Shown: positions 13,195 through 27,400, numbered from the stretch's first letter. The stretch is 64,000 nucleotides of DNA from Takakia lepidozioides (GCA_030704615.1 CM060734.1:58854042-58918041), one strand, 5' to 3'. Made by a program: numbers and translations. Notes: generated from the letters alone by a model not told the origin.

Positions 13195-14638
13195 ATGGCA
13201 AGCACGGCGTGCTTTGTGATCGTGTCGCGCAACGACTGCCCTATCTACGAGAGCGAGGTCGGCACTGCACCCAAGGTACCCTAAAACTCTGATGATTGTT
13301 GGCTGAGAAGAAAGAGTTGCAAGTGACACGGCCACTGTGGAATCCAATCTCAAACAATGTAAGCGGTATAAGCAAACGAAATTTGTGACTCGCGCAGGAT
13401 AATACCTCACCCATGGTTAATATGGTGTCCTAGTTTGGAATGCAGTCCCATGTAAGTGAACAGCGTCCTTATCCAGGCTTTTTTCAGGAGGATTTTTTCT
13501 TGCATTTGGATGTTTGTTGTGAGGAAGAATATATTGAGGGGGCAGTAAAATGACCAAAGCGGCAGTTGTCGAAAGACTGAAGATGTATTGTCATTTGGTG
13601 AGGGGGTAGAAAGATGAGGCCGCGCACCTCCACCAGTTCATATTGCACGCCTCCCTTGACATTGTCCAGGACGTCGTCTGGACCACCCATGCCATGTAGG
13701 CCTCTCTTTCTCTCTTTCATTCTCCATTTTCTGTAGAACCAGCTAGAGGGGTAGTTTTCTGCACCCATGCAGTGTGCACGTGAAATGCCACTTGGTTCAG
13801 TGCAAAGCATTGGGTGTGTGGTCTGTGATTAGGAGCAGAACGCAAGCCATACTAAGTTGTTCTGTCAGATCCTAGCAGTGCTTGGTGTGGTAAGACATTG
13901 GGCAAGCTGGGTGGCAGGTTCTTGAAAGTGGTGGATAAGTTCAATGATTTGCTGGTATCCGTATATGTGACTGCAGGCCATATCCTTCACACACTCTCTT
14001 TGTATTCAGCATATGTGGAATTTCCTGAATGTCTGTATGTCTTGCTAAATTACAGCTTGTGTAGGCTTATGGTGTATGTTGTGTTTGGGTACAAGGAATG
14101 TGTTTAGCTTGTTTAGGAGGATCTGGACAAAGACAGTAGCCAGACTGTACGGTGGGGAGGGAATGTGATTATCCCATGGACCATTCCTGCCGGATGTTGG
14201 CTGTGATGTACCCTGGAGGGTAGAAGGATGGAGAGGGTTGGGAGAGAGTGAAGAAAGATACATGTTCATGCGTCCTAGGTTGAGAGAACAGAGATGGAGA
14301 AGTTTTTCTTTGACTGGCCAGAAACACATACACGGTTGATGCTGCTGCATGACTCACGCAACGAAGATGGCATCAAAAACTTTTTCCAGGAGGTTCATGA
14401 GCTCTACATCAAGGTTAGTGGCATGCTGGTTCCTACCAATTGAACTGTTAGCTCAAAGAAAACTTATAGATACCTGTAGTTAATGCAGTACTGTTATGGT
14501 CAAATTTTGACTCTTTCTGTGGGTGATTTGTTGTGCTTTTTGCAGCTGTTGTTAAATCCTCTTTACATACCTGGTTCACGCATAACATCTGCATTTTTTG
14601 ACACCCGGGTCCGGGCTCTTGCAAGAAAATATCTTTAG
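13195..14638 (+). CDS. TRAPPC2: Trafficking protein particle complex subunit 2 (TRAPPC2 / sedlin)
   Basis: Small longin-fold subunit of the TRAPP vesicle-tethering complexes acting at ER-Golgi and Golgi membranes. Exons: 13195-13275, 13610-13695, 13918-13979, 14328-14413 and 14546-14638, totalling 136 codons with stop (135 residues), the expected family length, so the gene looks complete. Recognisable segments in order are [86 protein letters not shown] and the C-terminal [10 protein letters not shown]. Intron 3 begins ATATCCTT and ends AC, a U12-type intron; only this boundary restores the conserved TAGHTR. Context is upstream of and convergent with AK-HSDH, with no functional link. Identification is from recognition of the conserved sequence. 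Confidence 0.95.
13980..14327 (+). other. U12-type AT-AC intron in TRAPPC2
   Basis: The donor is ATATCCTT, an exact match to the minor-spliceosome AT-AC 5' splice site. The intron ends in AC. A branch-point-like TTCTTTGAC lies at 14306-14314, about 14 bases before the acceptor. Splicing here gives codons Gly-His-Thr-Arg, as conserved in the family. A GT-AG or GC-AG alternative would insert or change residues. Confidence 0.9.
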
Positions 14639-15428
14639 ACATGCCCATAGCAGGTGTCAAAGAATTGCAAAAACAGCGGCCCCAAAATCACGCAAGCTTT
14701 GGAGGGCTGAAGATTCAATCAGATGTACTTGAAGGATTGTCAAATATGTGGAGCTGGCCTGTTAGAGTCTGTATTGTAGGCTGTCAACATACAGTTTTGG
14801 TGAGATCATGTAGCAGCTTATTGGCATTAATTGCAGTCATGGCAGCCACTACTGGACAGGAACCAACTGAGAAAGAAATGTCGTCTCTCTTCCCATATAC
14901 AACTGCTATGTGAAGAATTATGTAGAATCAAATGCGAGTGCAGTCGGGCTTACTGCTACAGGTCTGGTGGAACTGATTGCTTCAAAAGCTTTCAGGACAA
15001 CAATTGCTTATTTTTACGATGCTAGGCTTGGGTGCAGTATTATGAAACTGAGATTCTTATGGTAGCGTTCGACACTTACTAAAGAGCTTAAAGTGAAGCA
15101 CATCACAAAGAGTCAGGTTAGCTAACTTTTTACTCAGCTCTCAGATGTAGAAAGAAAACATTGTAAGCCACTTCATGCAAATTTATGCCAACCATCTGTC
15201 AAAGACTGCTTGATTAGGCATAGCCATTATTCTTTGTTCACACAGGTGGCTTTACTACAGCCAAGGGATTGACAGAGGTTCAAAATTTATGGCCAACAGC
15301 TCATATACAATACACTAACTGCAGATCCAAATCCTCCCTATTCTCCTTCTCGACATTTTTCCAACCCCATTTGAGGTGAGAGGTATGAAAATTTGACTAA
15401 TCTAGCTTTGTAGCAGGCCCCTCAAAGC
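14639..15428. other. Intergenic between convergent genes
   Basis: Spacer between the TRAPPC2 stop and the AK-HSDH stop. No convincing frame or repeat is visible; it should hold both 3' UTRs. The short open frame at 14641-14913 has no recognisable motif. Confidence 0.5.
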
Positions 15429-18400
15429 CTAAGAGGGAGCGCCCAAGTATGAAGCCAGCCGCAAAAGGTCACTGAACACCCCTCCTGCTGTTACTTCTGC
15501 CCCAGCGCCAGGGCCTCTCACAATAAGAGGTTGCCTTGAATATCTCGTGGTGGTGAACGCGATAATGTTGTCACTGCCTGTGAGCTGTGCAAATGCATGT
15601 GATTTCGGGTACTTCCGGAGCTCAACCCTTCCCTGATTGGCTACCGTGTCCACCACTCCTACATACCGCAGTACCTGCAAGAGAGACTTGGAATTTTCAA
15701 TCTGATACACTCCAGATTTCAAATGCTAAGATGCTTTGAATTATTACCAAAGCAGAACAGAGGAATGAAATAGTTCCTACCTCGCCTGCAGCTTCTGCCT
15801 CTTGTCGCTGTAGCTCGATCTCATGGTCATACTCCCCAAGTTTCTGTAGAAACTCCTCTGCTGAGTTCAGCCCCTGCAGTTTGCCCATAAGTTTTTAATG
15901 AAGAGAATGACAGTCAACAGGAAAGGCGCCGCTTTCACTCAAAACCTTTGGAACAGTCCCATTATAAAAAATGAACGGGAATATTTACAGGGAAGAGGGA
16001 AAAGTTGGCTGCTTATGGTTTGCAGGCAGGGGGGAGATTTTACCTGTAGAGGCTCTGGAACCAAACTCTGAACGGGGATGTCATCAAGCTCCAACCTCAA
16101 ACCAGACTCACGCGCAAGAATTATCACCTGAGAAATGTGACAGGCTGTGATTATCAGGCATAAATTCTCTCTTGTAGTTGCACACTTTCTATAGCTAGTA
16201 AGTGTGCACTGACAAATTAACTTTCACAAATATAGGAGGCGATGAAGGAGATCCATCTGGAATGATCTTTAAATTTAAACCTGTAGATTGAAATAGGATA
16301 TGAAATCAAATTGCAGAATCAAAGGGAAAATTACCAAAAATTACAAATGAGTTTAACTAATGAAGTTACCTTCCGAGCAACATCCATGCCAGAGAGATCG
16401 TCCCTTGGGTCAGGCTCTGTGTAACCAGCCGCCTTTGCCTCTGCAACAATTTGACTGAAGGAAGTTTCTCCAGTGAAACTATTAAAGATGTAGCTCAGTG
16501 TGCCACTGCATCATCACCATTGGATCTCGTATAAGTCAAGAGAGAATGCGGCACATCAAACAAATGGGAAATTGTATAGGCAAGTATGGCTGGCAATAAA
16601 TGGTCTTGCCAACAGTCAATACTGTACTCATGCCATTCCCTGTGGACATTAGCTTGTCATAGCCTTACGGTCGGCAACCCTGTGGGAAACTAACCCTCCC
16701 AGAACCTTTTGTGGGGTTCGCACCCACCGGAGTTTAGCTTATCCCCACAGCTCACTGCAGGTATAAACTTATTTTTCACTAACTGCCATTAAGGTGCTCA
16801 CAGAGGCACTTATCCGCACGCCAACTCGACAGCCTGGTTGCAGAGGTTATTGATTTTAGTTTAACAAAAATGACATGCATGGGAAAGGCAACTGCCCGTC
16901 ACTCTGGGTTGTGTGCAGGGCGGCAATGCAGTTAATAAATACGGAGAGAGGTCTTCATCTTCCTCTTGTGATAGCAGAACCAATACAGCCACAAGATTGA
17001 CTGATATGGAGAATGGGAGAATTGAACTTCCGAGTCCAAGGCCTACTGCTCACACTCATTACGTAATTGGCCACCTTACAAGTGGTTGTGGGTTCAAAGC
17101 CATCCCGGCCACTGCTGAGAGAGAAAGAAGCAAAGATTTTTTTGTGTCTGTGTACTTCAAAGCTACATAGGTGTATGTTGGAACCCAGCTACTCAACTTT
17201 CCCTGGCTCATACGATCTGGACCATTGGGTGTTGGCAGATTATTTTGTGGAAACTTGGGCCTGATATTCCTCAACTTTTTGGACTTGGCTATTGCTGCAG
17301 TGTTGACATGTGTAAGCCTCGCACAGGCCAACTACGTTAAGTAACGGCCATTGGTTGGCAAATTCCCTGAAATCATCCTACTTGCCACTGCCGTGGCTCA
17401 TTGCATTATTTTATATCTACACCAACAACAATCACTAAGAGACAGTTAAGATGAGAGTCACAAGTTATTTACCTGAAAACACCTTCAACCCTCTCTATGT
17501 TGTCACCGGTTTCAAGGAGACCTCGTAGAGTGCTGATAATTGGAAGCCCTGCTCCAACAGTGGCTTCATAGAAATAATGGGTGTATGATTGCCGCTGCAG
17601 CTCTCTTAGTCGCAAATACTGAAAAAATATTCACAGGGGAAATTACCAATGCCCACCTATCAGAATAAGGAGAACAGTATGACGGAATGACAGACTTTTG
17701 ACTTCATACATTGATGCTGGGTAAATAGTTCTCACTAAGCTCACAGCATCTCCTCTACCAGAGTGATCTTCACTCAAATGTAGATCCACACAGACACTCT
17801 CAGACAAAAAGGAGAACTGTGCTAAGCTGCAGCTCAACATGATTGCACTGTCAGGTACGAAAAGGGAGTCTCCAACCAATATAAGAGATACAGAGGCAGG
17901 AGTTTCACCTGGTCAAGAGGACCCGAGTTTGCTTTCTTGTTTGGTGTTATGATGTGGATGCCCTTCTTGAGCCACTGGAAATAATTCTCAGCTACATCAG
18001 CACTGGCTGTGCAGTCTATAATCACACTATTGGGTATAAAGTGATTTTCCTTCACATGCGTTGTGAACTTAGTCATGTCAGCGCTATCTCCCTGTCCAGC
18101 CAGCAATTCTCTCCATTGTGACAAGTCTATACCCCTGCATTCCAATGTAAAAATTCCTCAACTACACCAACTCGAAGCATGGAGAAATAGCTGGAGATGC
18201 CATATGCCATCATAACTATACAGCTGTGGTCTTATGAAGTGGGTGCTGGCCTGGTCGACCAAAATCTCCTGAACTCCAGACCTACTACAAGTTCTCATGG
18301 AAGCTGATTGAGTTGAGTTGGTAGGGTGAACTTGCCCTTCACTAAGGAGCATCCTTTTTGGGTCAATTATGCCCGTCACCCGCAAGTCAATGTTGAACTC

Positions 18401-21400
18401 TTCCTTCAGAGTTGCTGCCTGCATCGAAAACGTGAATCAAGTGGAAGTGCAATGTCTGGTAGGCAGACTGAGGGATTCCATACAACCTCCATTTTTCTCA
18501 CAATTTGTAGTTAAGTCAAATCCCATGGAACATTATTACGACATCTACCACCAAAAAGCAAAAGCAAAAGAGGACCTTCAAATAGGATAAGGTGCTTTTG
18601 AATATTCAGAACATTGCACCGTCCCTTTCAAGAAGAAGGGGAGCAGAGAGAGCAGAGCGCAAGAGTGCTAGAGACACAGACAGCATAAGGGAGAGAAAGA
18701 TCTACATCTATGCAAGACAACAAAAGCAGAAGGTTCTCAAAGATGAAATGAAATGGTGCTTTATAACGTCCGCAGAAAGCTCATAGAGCTTATGGGACAA
18801 AATGGAAGAAAACATGAGAGAGGAAACAAACCAGAGCCAAAAATAAAAACTATAAGTGATTGTCTAAGGGTGAAGGCCTCGTGCAGGTAAGCTGCCAAGC
18901 ATCATAGTGGAAGACTTCAGTGAGATGATAAGACCACCAGTCCACTCATATCCTAAAACCTCCTCTCTGATATGCATGGCACCTGCATGAACTGGATAGA
19001 CAAGGCACCTGGTCCTTGAACTGCTGCAAGAGGGTCCGCCCGATCAGACCAGGCCCCACAATACCGACAGCCATGGTTGTCTTGGAGAGATAGAAGCGTG
19101 AATGCACAGCCTTTAGAGCCCTTACAGAATCATCCTGGTCCACCACCACCGTGATGTTGTATTCCGAGCATCCCTGTGCTATTGCCCTCACATTTATATT
19201 GGCCTGATATCATACATGCTAAAACACACTGATTAGATATTAGTGCAGGATAGGTTCTCCATCACTGCACAGGTAATTCATACATTTCCAACACCTTCCC
19301 CTAAAGACACTAAAGTTGGACATTGCAATCCTAACGGTGTGAAGCTGTCTGCGCATAATCGAGCTTTTCAAAGAAAGGTGACCACAAACCAGGTCGTTAC
19401 GTTTGGGTTCAACGCTGCACTAGAGAGACCCAGTGCAAACCGGTGACCATCATTGAAGCAAATGTAGGATGAAACTGACAAGCAAACTTGTCCAGCATAG
19501 ACCAAACATACCTTCGCAAGAGCAGTGAAGAGGGTAGCACTGACACCAGGCGTGCTAGCCATCCGTTGCCCAACTGCTGCTAATATGCTGCAATTGTGCA
19601 CTACATCCACCTGCATAACCAAGCAGCCTCTGGTATAAAGCCCATCCCATGTCTCTTTCTCTCTCTTCAACTTTATTCTTTTCTGATTGCAAGGAAAGGG
19701 GACCACCCAAGATGAAACTTATGTACCAAAAACCTCCTTTCGCTCTCTGGGCCTCCCGTGGATGATAAATTTCTTTCCAGTAAGGCAGTAAGGCAGTCAA
19801 GAAACTGCAAAATGGCAGGGCATTGGATATATCAGGGTTACCAAGTGAATTCCTCGAGCACGCGGCAACGACTTTGGCACATCTCTTCAATGAAGCTGTG
19901 CAACATGGCTTTCCAACAGAGTGGACAAAGAGCATCATCCACCCTCTCTTCAAGAGTGGTGACAGGCCTCACACCGACCAACTATCGCACAATTATGGTG
20001 TCTTCCTTGCTGGCTAAACTGTTTGGGGCAGTAGGGGCCATGGAACTGGATGATTGGGCTGAATCCTCTCACGTGCGTGCTATTGGGCAAGCAGGCTTCC
20101 GTCGCAACCGATACACTCTTGACCACATTTTCACCCTTCAGACTATGGTGGAACGTGCAAGCTATGACACAAAATGGTGTATGTTTGCTTCGTAGACTTT
20201 TGAAAGGCTTCCGATTTGTTCCTCGAGACCTTCTCCAACGGCTCCACAGGATGAAGGTCCCTTTCGGACATCATATATGCCATCTTATCCATGTATGAGA
20301 TTGTCATTGGCATGGTCAAAGTTGCGGGGGAATTTTCAGAAGTGGTGCATAGCAACGTTGGGGTCAAATAGGGCCGCCCCCTCTCACCTACCCTTTTCGG
20401 GATCTACATAGACGCTCTGGAAGGTTACATTTCAAAAAATAATGGAGTTGGGGTGCTTTTGGATGGGGGACCAACGCAGTCAGCACTTCTCTGTGCTGAT
20501 GATGTTGCCCTCTTGGCACAATCTCCTGTCTTCCTACAACGCCATCTTCACATCCTGGAAAAACTCTCAAAGACTATGGGTTGCAGGTCAATCTTAGCAA
20601 AACCAAGATCATGGGTTTCAATGGCCATGCGGACCGCAGATTCATCTTCAACCAGAAGGAAGTTGAGATTGTCAAATCGTACAAGCACCTGGGTCTGGTT
20701 ATCCACTCACCCAAATTCCATTTCGCCTCGACTGCTTTGGACAGATTGACAAAGGGCAAGGCTGCCTCCATCCGCCTTCAGGCCAAATGCAAACAGATAC
20801 ATCTGCACCACCCCCCAACCAAAACGTGGCTCTTTGACACTGTTGTCACCCCAGCCGCCACTTATGGCTGTGAGCTCTGGGCACCTGGTGTCCCAGTTTC
20901 CTGGTGGGAGAAAAATCTGGAACCGTTGCAGTCATCTTTTCTCCAAGAAATGCTTGGCGCTAGAAGCACAACTCCATCACAGATCCTATGTGCAGAGTCT
21001 GCATGCGTGCCACTTCAAACCGAGGCCCTCTTCCGGCTTACAATCTTTCTTAAAAGGTTACAAGGCCTTCCACCCAAAGGCCTTGTGGCAAGAGCCCCAA
21101 CAACTTCGATTAGGCTCAAAACAGCAGGTTTCAAGGCCTCCTGGTATGCTCGGGTATGCAGTTTTTTTGAGCGCACTGGACTCTCTATTGCTTCCCTATT
21201 GCCACAAAATACAGAATGGGTGGAAATCACATCCAAACAAGATCGCAACAGACTCATCAGAAGAGAACTTATGGAACTACATGTCAGGAGAACTCGGAAG
21301 CTACCCACTCTCACAACAAGACTCCATTTCTATCGGGAGGCATTCTTGGTTCTCCGTGATGACAGAATCTTGTGGCCCAATTACCTTTCGGCTTTATCTC

Positions 21401-24400
21401 CCTCTCTCCTCAGGGCATTGGGTCGTTTCAGGGTGGGCTCCCCCAATCTACGGATAGATTGTACTCATAAGACGTTGTTTGCCGTAGCCTTGTGGCCATT
21501 GACCCCGCGAGCGGGAACAAAAGGGACAGAACCTACCTCTGTCAGGGCTGACGTTGGTAGTAAGACTTACCTCCATATATAGAATTAATCCGGGTTTTCC
21601 AGATATCCTCTAGAAATCCCTTCACACAAGCATCAATCTGCTGTGTGTGATTTGCCCAAAAACTAGGCCTCAGGAGGGCCTGGGCTTTTGGCTCAGCCTC
21701 GAGACTTTCAAAGTTGGTAAACAGGGGTACAGGCACAATACCCTTAAGAGATTTGAAGAGAGCGTCTCTTTGGTGAGAGAACCCCGGACAGTGTATCAGA
21801 AAATGAATACTGTCTTCAGATTGCCCACACAACCAGCAATTGCACTCTCCCTTTCCTCTCTGCTTCTGTTTGCTGTTCAAAGGTAGGCTTCCTGCCCTGA
21901 GTTTAAATTTCAGTCTAGTGCCGAGAGTGGGTAGACCCTTGAGGTCATCCAAGATGTCCTCCCCCATGTCACAGACTGGAAACAAGTTCAGGGAAGTTTT
22001 CTGCCTAACTTCATTTTCATCAGACAATCTCATGGCAACAGACATGGCTGAGGACACTACAGCCTCTAAGTCAGATTTATCCAGCAGGGTCAAGACTTGC
22101 GGATCCAGGTCCAGGTCCTTGAGGATCTCTTCTACTCTCTTCTGCCAGGACTTAGCCTGTTTGACAGGGCGGTCCTGTTTCCAAGATATAGAGTCGATTA
22201 ACTTAGGATATCTGGTGTTGGGCATATGTTGCAGCTGACCCCACCATCTGACCTTGAATTCATCTCGTCGGGAGCTTAAGGACGGAGTGCCAAACTCACC
22301 CCGAACAGCCACATTGGCTGTTTTGGAGCATGCTGACATACACTCCTTAAGCACCCCCACTTGAATGGATTCTAGAGACTTAGCCTGGTTGGAGTTATCA
22401 ACCCATATAGCAGATCCGTACTCCAAGGCAGGTCTAATAACGCGACAAAGCATGGTTTTCTTAACCTCAGAGTTGACCCCTCTGCAGTGGAAAAATTTAG
22501 TGAGCCCCAGAGCTTTGCCCTTGCCAGTTTGAACAACTTTCCGGATATGTGCATCCCAATTACAATTGGAGGAGAACTCAACGCCCAGGTAAGTGTAGGA
22601 AGGGAGGACCGGGATCTCTTGGCTACCCCACTGCCACTTAAGATCACTTCCTCCCTCTCCTCTGTCGTTGAATGCTACCACTGCACATTTGCTGACATTA
22701 GCCTCTAGCCCCCAAAGATCAAAGTATCTCTTCGCGCAATCAATCAACTCCTGGAGTCTCCCCTATGCCTGCGAAGTCATCCGCAAACATAAGGGCTGGT
22801 ATGGTGGTATCACCCACCCTTAACCCAAATCCCTCACTTTCCACATCCTCGAGGAGTTGATTGATGAAAACATTGAAGAGCAGAGGGGAGAGAGTACATC
22901 CTTGAGCTACACCTTGGTCTATGTCAAAGAAGTTGGACTTCTGTCCATTAACAGTGACACAGCTTTTGGTGTGAGCATACAAGTTGTGGACAACTCTCCA
23001 CATCTTTCCCTTGATCCCACGGATAGAGACTGGTGGATGGGAAAGCCTACAACGGGAGGATCGCCTATGCCCAGCATGTACCGGGCACAACCAGGAAATC
23101 GAAACTCAAGAACACTTACTTCTTTTATTGCCCTCTATACTATTGAGATCCGTGGGAGATTCAACTGTCTATTCCATGGAACCCCATCTCTCACTGAGGT
23201 CTTCCATTATGAGGATCAGAAATGCTTGGCAGCTTATCTGCATGAGGCCTTGGCCCTTAGGCAAACCCTTCAGCAGTAGTTGCTTCTGGGCTGCTTTTGG
23301 CTGTGGTTGTCTCTTCTTTCTGGTTTCTCCCTTATGTCCCATAAGCTCTTTGAGCTTTCCGCGGACGTTATAAAGTACCATTTCATTTCCTCTCTTGCAA
23401 AATGGCCACTCTTCATCTGTCCAGAAAAGGGGCATTGTGGTCACAAGGCTATATTGAGTGCTAAGCAACCACACATTGTAGAGTCTGATTGCTGAATTCT
23501 CTGACTCTGTCCCAGCTGATTAACGAAGGGGGCACCATACCCGCGATAGCCGTCCGGCATCCAATGCCCTTCTGAACTTGCTCTCCAAGGCCTTGGCAAC
23601 AATTTTCACCTCTTTCTCAGGAACTGCAAAGCAGATGGAGTGCTCACTACTCGCCTGCAAGCAATTCGAACACATAAGGTCTTGACCTGATACAGACAGT
23701 GGAAAAAAGCTTGGCAATAGTAAAAAGACTTGTGAAAAACTTCTGTTGAATCCATGACATGGCTGACACTGAGAATGGCCCTGAATCCACTTAAGGTACA
23801 CATAATGCTGCAACACTTCCTGATAGGAACAATGACAGCAATACTGAATAGTAAGATCAACAAGTGGAGTTACTTTCTTAACACCCTATTGGGTACATTG
23901 AAATGACAAAATCACTCTAGAAGGTACCCTAGATAACCATTTTTTGCAACCATTCATCAAAACACAAATGTGCTTGATCAGAAAAGGCTTTAGCTCAGCC
24001 TTGCCAGGAAAAAACAGTACTGAATACCTGCGAGATCATAACCACATTAGCACCGACACCTTTCACTGTTTCAAAGATATCACTCGCTGTTCCTGGTACC
24101 CCTGCCATGCCTGTCCTGCACTCAAGAGTCCACCAAAATCCTGGAAATATTAGCATGGCATCCAGATTAGAAAGTTTGAAAGTAATTGTTCAGACATATT
24201 GGATCCCACTGCAGCTGCTCATTTTTCTTTCGTTGCCATTAGAAGAGTGGTATTGAGACCAGGCAAGATGCATACCCTTCGACATTCACCAGGGCTAGAT
24301 TATCAATGGTGGCGAAGCCCTTGACCACTGAATCTGCAACATTGTAGGCGACAGGTTGGGTTTCACCAGGTCCTGGAACAGGGGATCGCCCTATCTTCGT

Positions 24401-27400
24401 CCCCGGAGCCCCCACATTGAAAACATTGCGGATGGTGATGGGAATATTGTGCTTCATGACAGGGATCGTGGTACGGGGGTGCAGTACATTTGCCCCAAAA
24501 TACGACTGCCCAAAATGAAGGCACAAGGTATACATAAGCTTGGAGCTGCAGCTACAAAAAATTCTACTCATTTATTGCAGTAGGAAATTACAGAATATAT
24601 GAAGCGAAATTGCACATAACAAGGCCCCAGATAGGATGGGACAGGGAGACGGTGACAGGGACACAATCTATAAGAGCCACTGAACAGGCTGCTGGATAAA
24701 ATCCCACTCACAATGCTTATTTCGCTAATAGATGACATCCCAGGAAAAAGCGTCAAAGGCATCTATTGAAGCACATTGAGTTGAAATGAAAACCCACACT
24801 CCAAAGATTCTGGGGCCAAACATGCATACCATCTCCCAGGCCTCCTGGTAAGAGAGGGTGCTGAGCACAACCGCTTCATTCACTGCAACATGATACACCA
24901 GCAGACATCAAGCATCTCATATACCCAAACTTAAAAGACTACTTGTGAGTGAGCGATGGTGATCCTAATGGCAGACACTGAGAAAGACAACAATTGCTGT
25001 CATGCAGCTCCCAGTTAGACGAAAAAATCCCTGCATAGGTAGGCTTCTGTTTGTGCTGTGACTTTAAATTGGTCAGAAAATGCGTAGTTTAGATGAAATG
25101 CTCCATGGGGAATTCCACACTCTAGCTGCTGTGGAGAAACTTCCATGAGATGAGGTGCAGTACTCAGTTGCCTGCCTCAACCCTGCATATTTCAATTCAC
25201 AAAGACCTGGGTATCTGCAAATCATACACAAACATGATAAAGTATGTCGTTTTCCAAATCCATGCAGTAATCGACTACCAGTCAGAGAATAGCAGGATAC
25301 CAAACATGCTTTAACATCCAACTACAATAACCAGAGCTGAAGGCAGCACTGACATACTTCAGAAAACAAACAATGAACTGAAGGATAGCCCTCAAGACAC
25401 ACAATATACACAGCAGTATCATCCGGATGACCCAGATTACCTTTTCTTGGGTCAGCACTATAGACACCATCAACATCAGTCCAGATGGTGACTTTGCCAG
25501 CTTGGAGAAGAGCCCCCATGATGGCTGCTGAGAAATCACTGCCATCACGTTTCAATGTTGTTGGGATGTTGTCAGGAGTGCTGGCAATGAATCCAGTGAC
25601 AATTATGGTGTCGGCTGGGAATCGCGAATACCACTTCTCAAGTTTCTTTGCTGAGGCTTCAAAATCAGGGTCAACTTGCTGACTGCTTGTTGGATTTACC
25701 ACCAGTACCTCTCTTGCATCCATCCACACACATGAAAGTCCTCTCTGCAATGAAACATAATGCACTCATTCTCTGAATTGCTAAGGACATTCCATGTCAA
25801 CACATCTTCTCGCGAGTCCAGGATCAAGAAAATATACCCAGATATGCATGCATGAAATGGCACCGTACACACCCCCACATGCATTCACTTTTAATTTGTG
25901 CACACATCTCCCTTGCCTTCATCGTCTAACTAGTAGGGAAACATGTAAGGGCGGTAAATTCCTGTGAACGTGTACCTTCCTTACAGTAGCAGCAAGCATC
26001 TGAGCCGACCACAGTTCACCATGCCCCACCACGAAGTCTGCAAAGGACTCTGTAGCCTGACCAGCTGCACCATTGGCACAGCTTTTCCGTCACTAACAGA
26101 TGGAAGAATGAGGGGAAAAGACAGTATAGACATGGAGAGAATGTTAACATACTACAAGATAGAAACCTCAATCAATAGAATTTGCCAGCAAACCTTCTCT
26201 CTGCAAGAATTCAAGACCCCAACATGTACGAATAATACACACCAATGTAAATGGCACGAAGCATTGCCCGAAGGTTGTTCACATCCTTTTCCAAGGTCGT
26301 CAAAAACTCAGAGAGGTCGTCTCCTTCCTCTAGAAGAGCAACTGCAGTGATTTTATGCTTCTCAAACAGCTCATCCAGGGCAGTGATGTAAGTATCATCA
26401 CGGGTTTGAGCTTTACCCAACACATTGTACATCATGTCTGTCACTTTGGACATGGCAGAAACTACGACCACCTTGCGGACTGAACAATCATCCACAATAA
26501 TCTTGGCCACATTTTGAATCCTCTCACAGGAACCCACACAAGTCCCACCAAATTTGTGCACAGACCATGTGTTCCCACGCGGAAGAATTTGCTCCCTGTT
26601 TGTCTCCTGGGTAACCACATCTGCAAAGCATGTAGTCATGCGTGAGACGCTTACGATCAATGTTGCAGCAGATACTTAAGATAATATTTCTTGTGGGGAA
26701 ACAGTTTCATGTGCCACGTTCCATTAAGTTTATGCCTCTGATTAGTGGAGCCCTATCCTGCATGTCTTGAAAAGTTGAATCACACACCTCGCATCACACA
26801 TTCAGACCTTAGAATAGTCAGCACTGGATACGGAGCTTGGATAACCCATTTGAGGACAAAATGACATACTGAGCATTCGTTGAAATGCAGCATTCATCTC
26901 CAATTCAATGACATCTTGAAGCATATATTATCTCAAGGGCCAGAAAGTACCTGCAAGAGCTGCCTGGATACACCTCCTGCCTCTCCAGAATCCATCAAGC
27001 CTGAACCTGCCATAAAATTTCCTTTCAGGCATAAGCTACGATAACAAAATAACTAGATAGAAGGGAGTACTTCAGTTTCAAGCATAAACTGGCTAGTAAC
27101 TTCAGCACTGAACATATACTGATTGTTCAATTTCATCATAAGCCATGTGGGTAGGAGTGGTTTGCAGAAGTACCCTGAATCACTTCCTTACTTTCAAGAC
27201 AAGTTATCCTTCTATTCACAACAATGCAAGTGCTCTGGGGGAAAAAAGGTTACAAGAAAACCTCTGAGGTCCAAGAGTGATGCAATTACGGAGCACAAAA
27301 TCGAAACTTGATCACTCTGACTGTCTCTTTTGGTTTATGAAACAAGACAATCTCTTTGGGGACAAACAAAGTAAATCTTTCCCTGCAAATTTCGGTCCAC

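Noticed and set aside
12897-13201. Overlapping frames upstream of TRAPPC2
   Set aside because: Low-complexity Ser/Leu- and Gly/Glu-rich translations of GA/CT tracts. They lie in the 5' UTR/promoter.
13977-14321. GC-AG intron in TRAPPC2 (CAG/gccata to AG/aaacac)
   Set aside because: It would give TAETHTR with an extra residue. The ATATCCTT/AC minor-class boundaries give the conserved TAGHTR and a better branch site.
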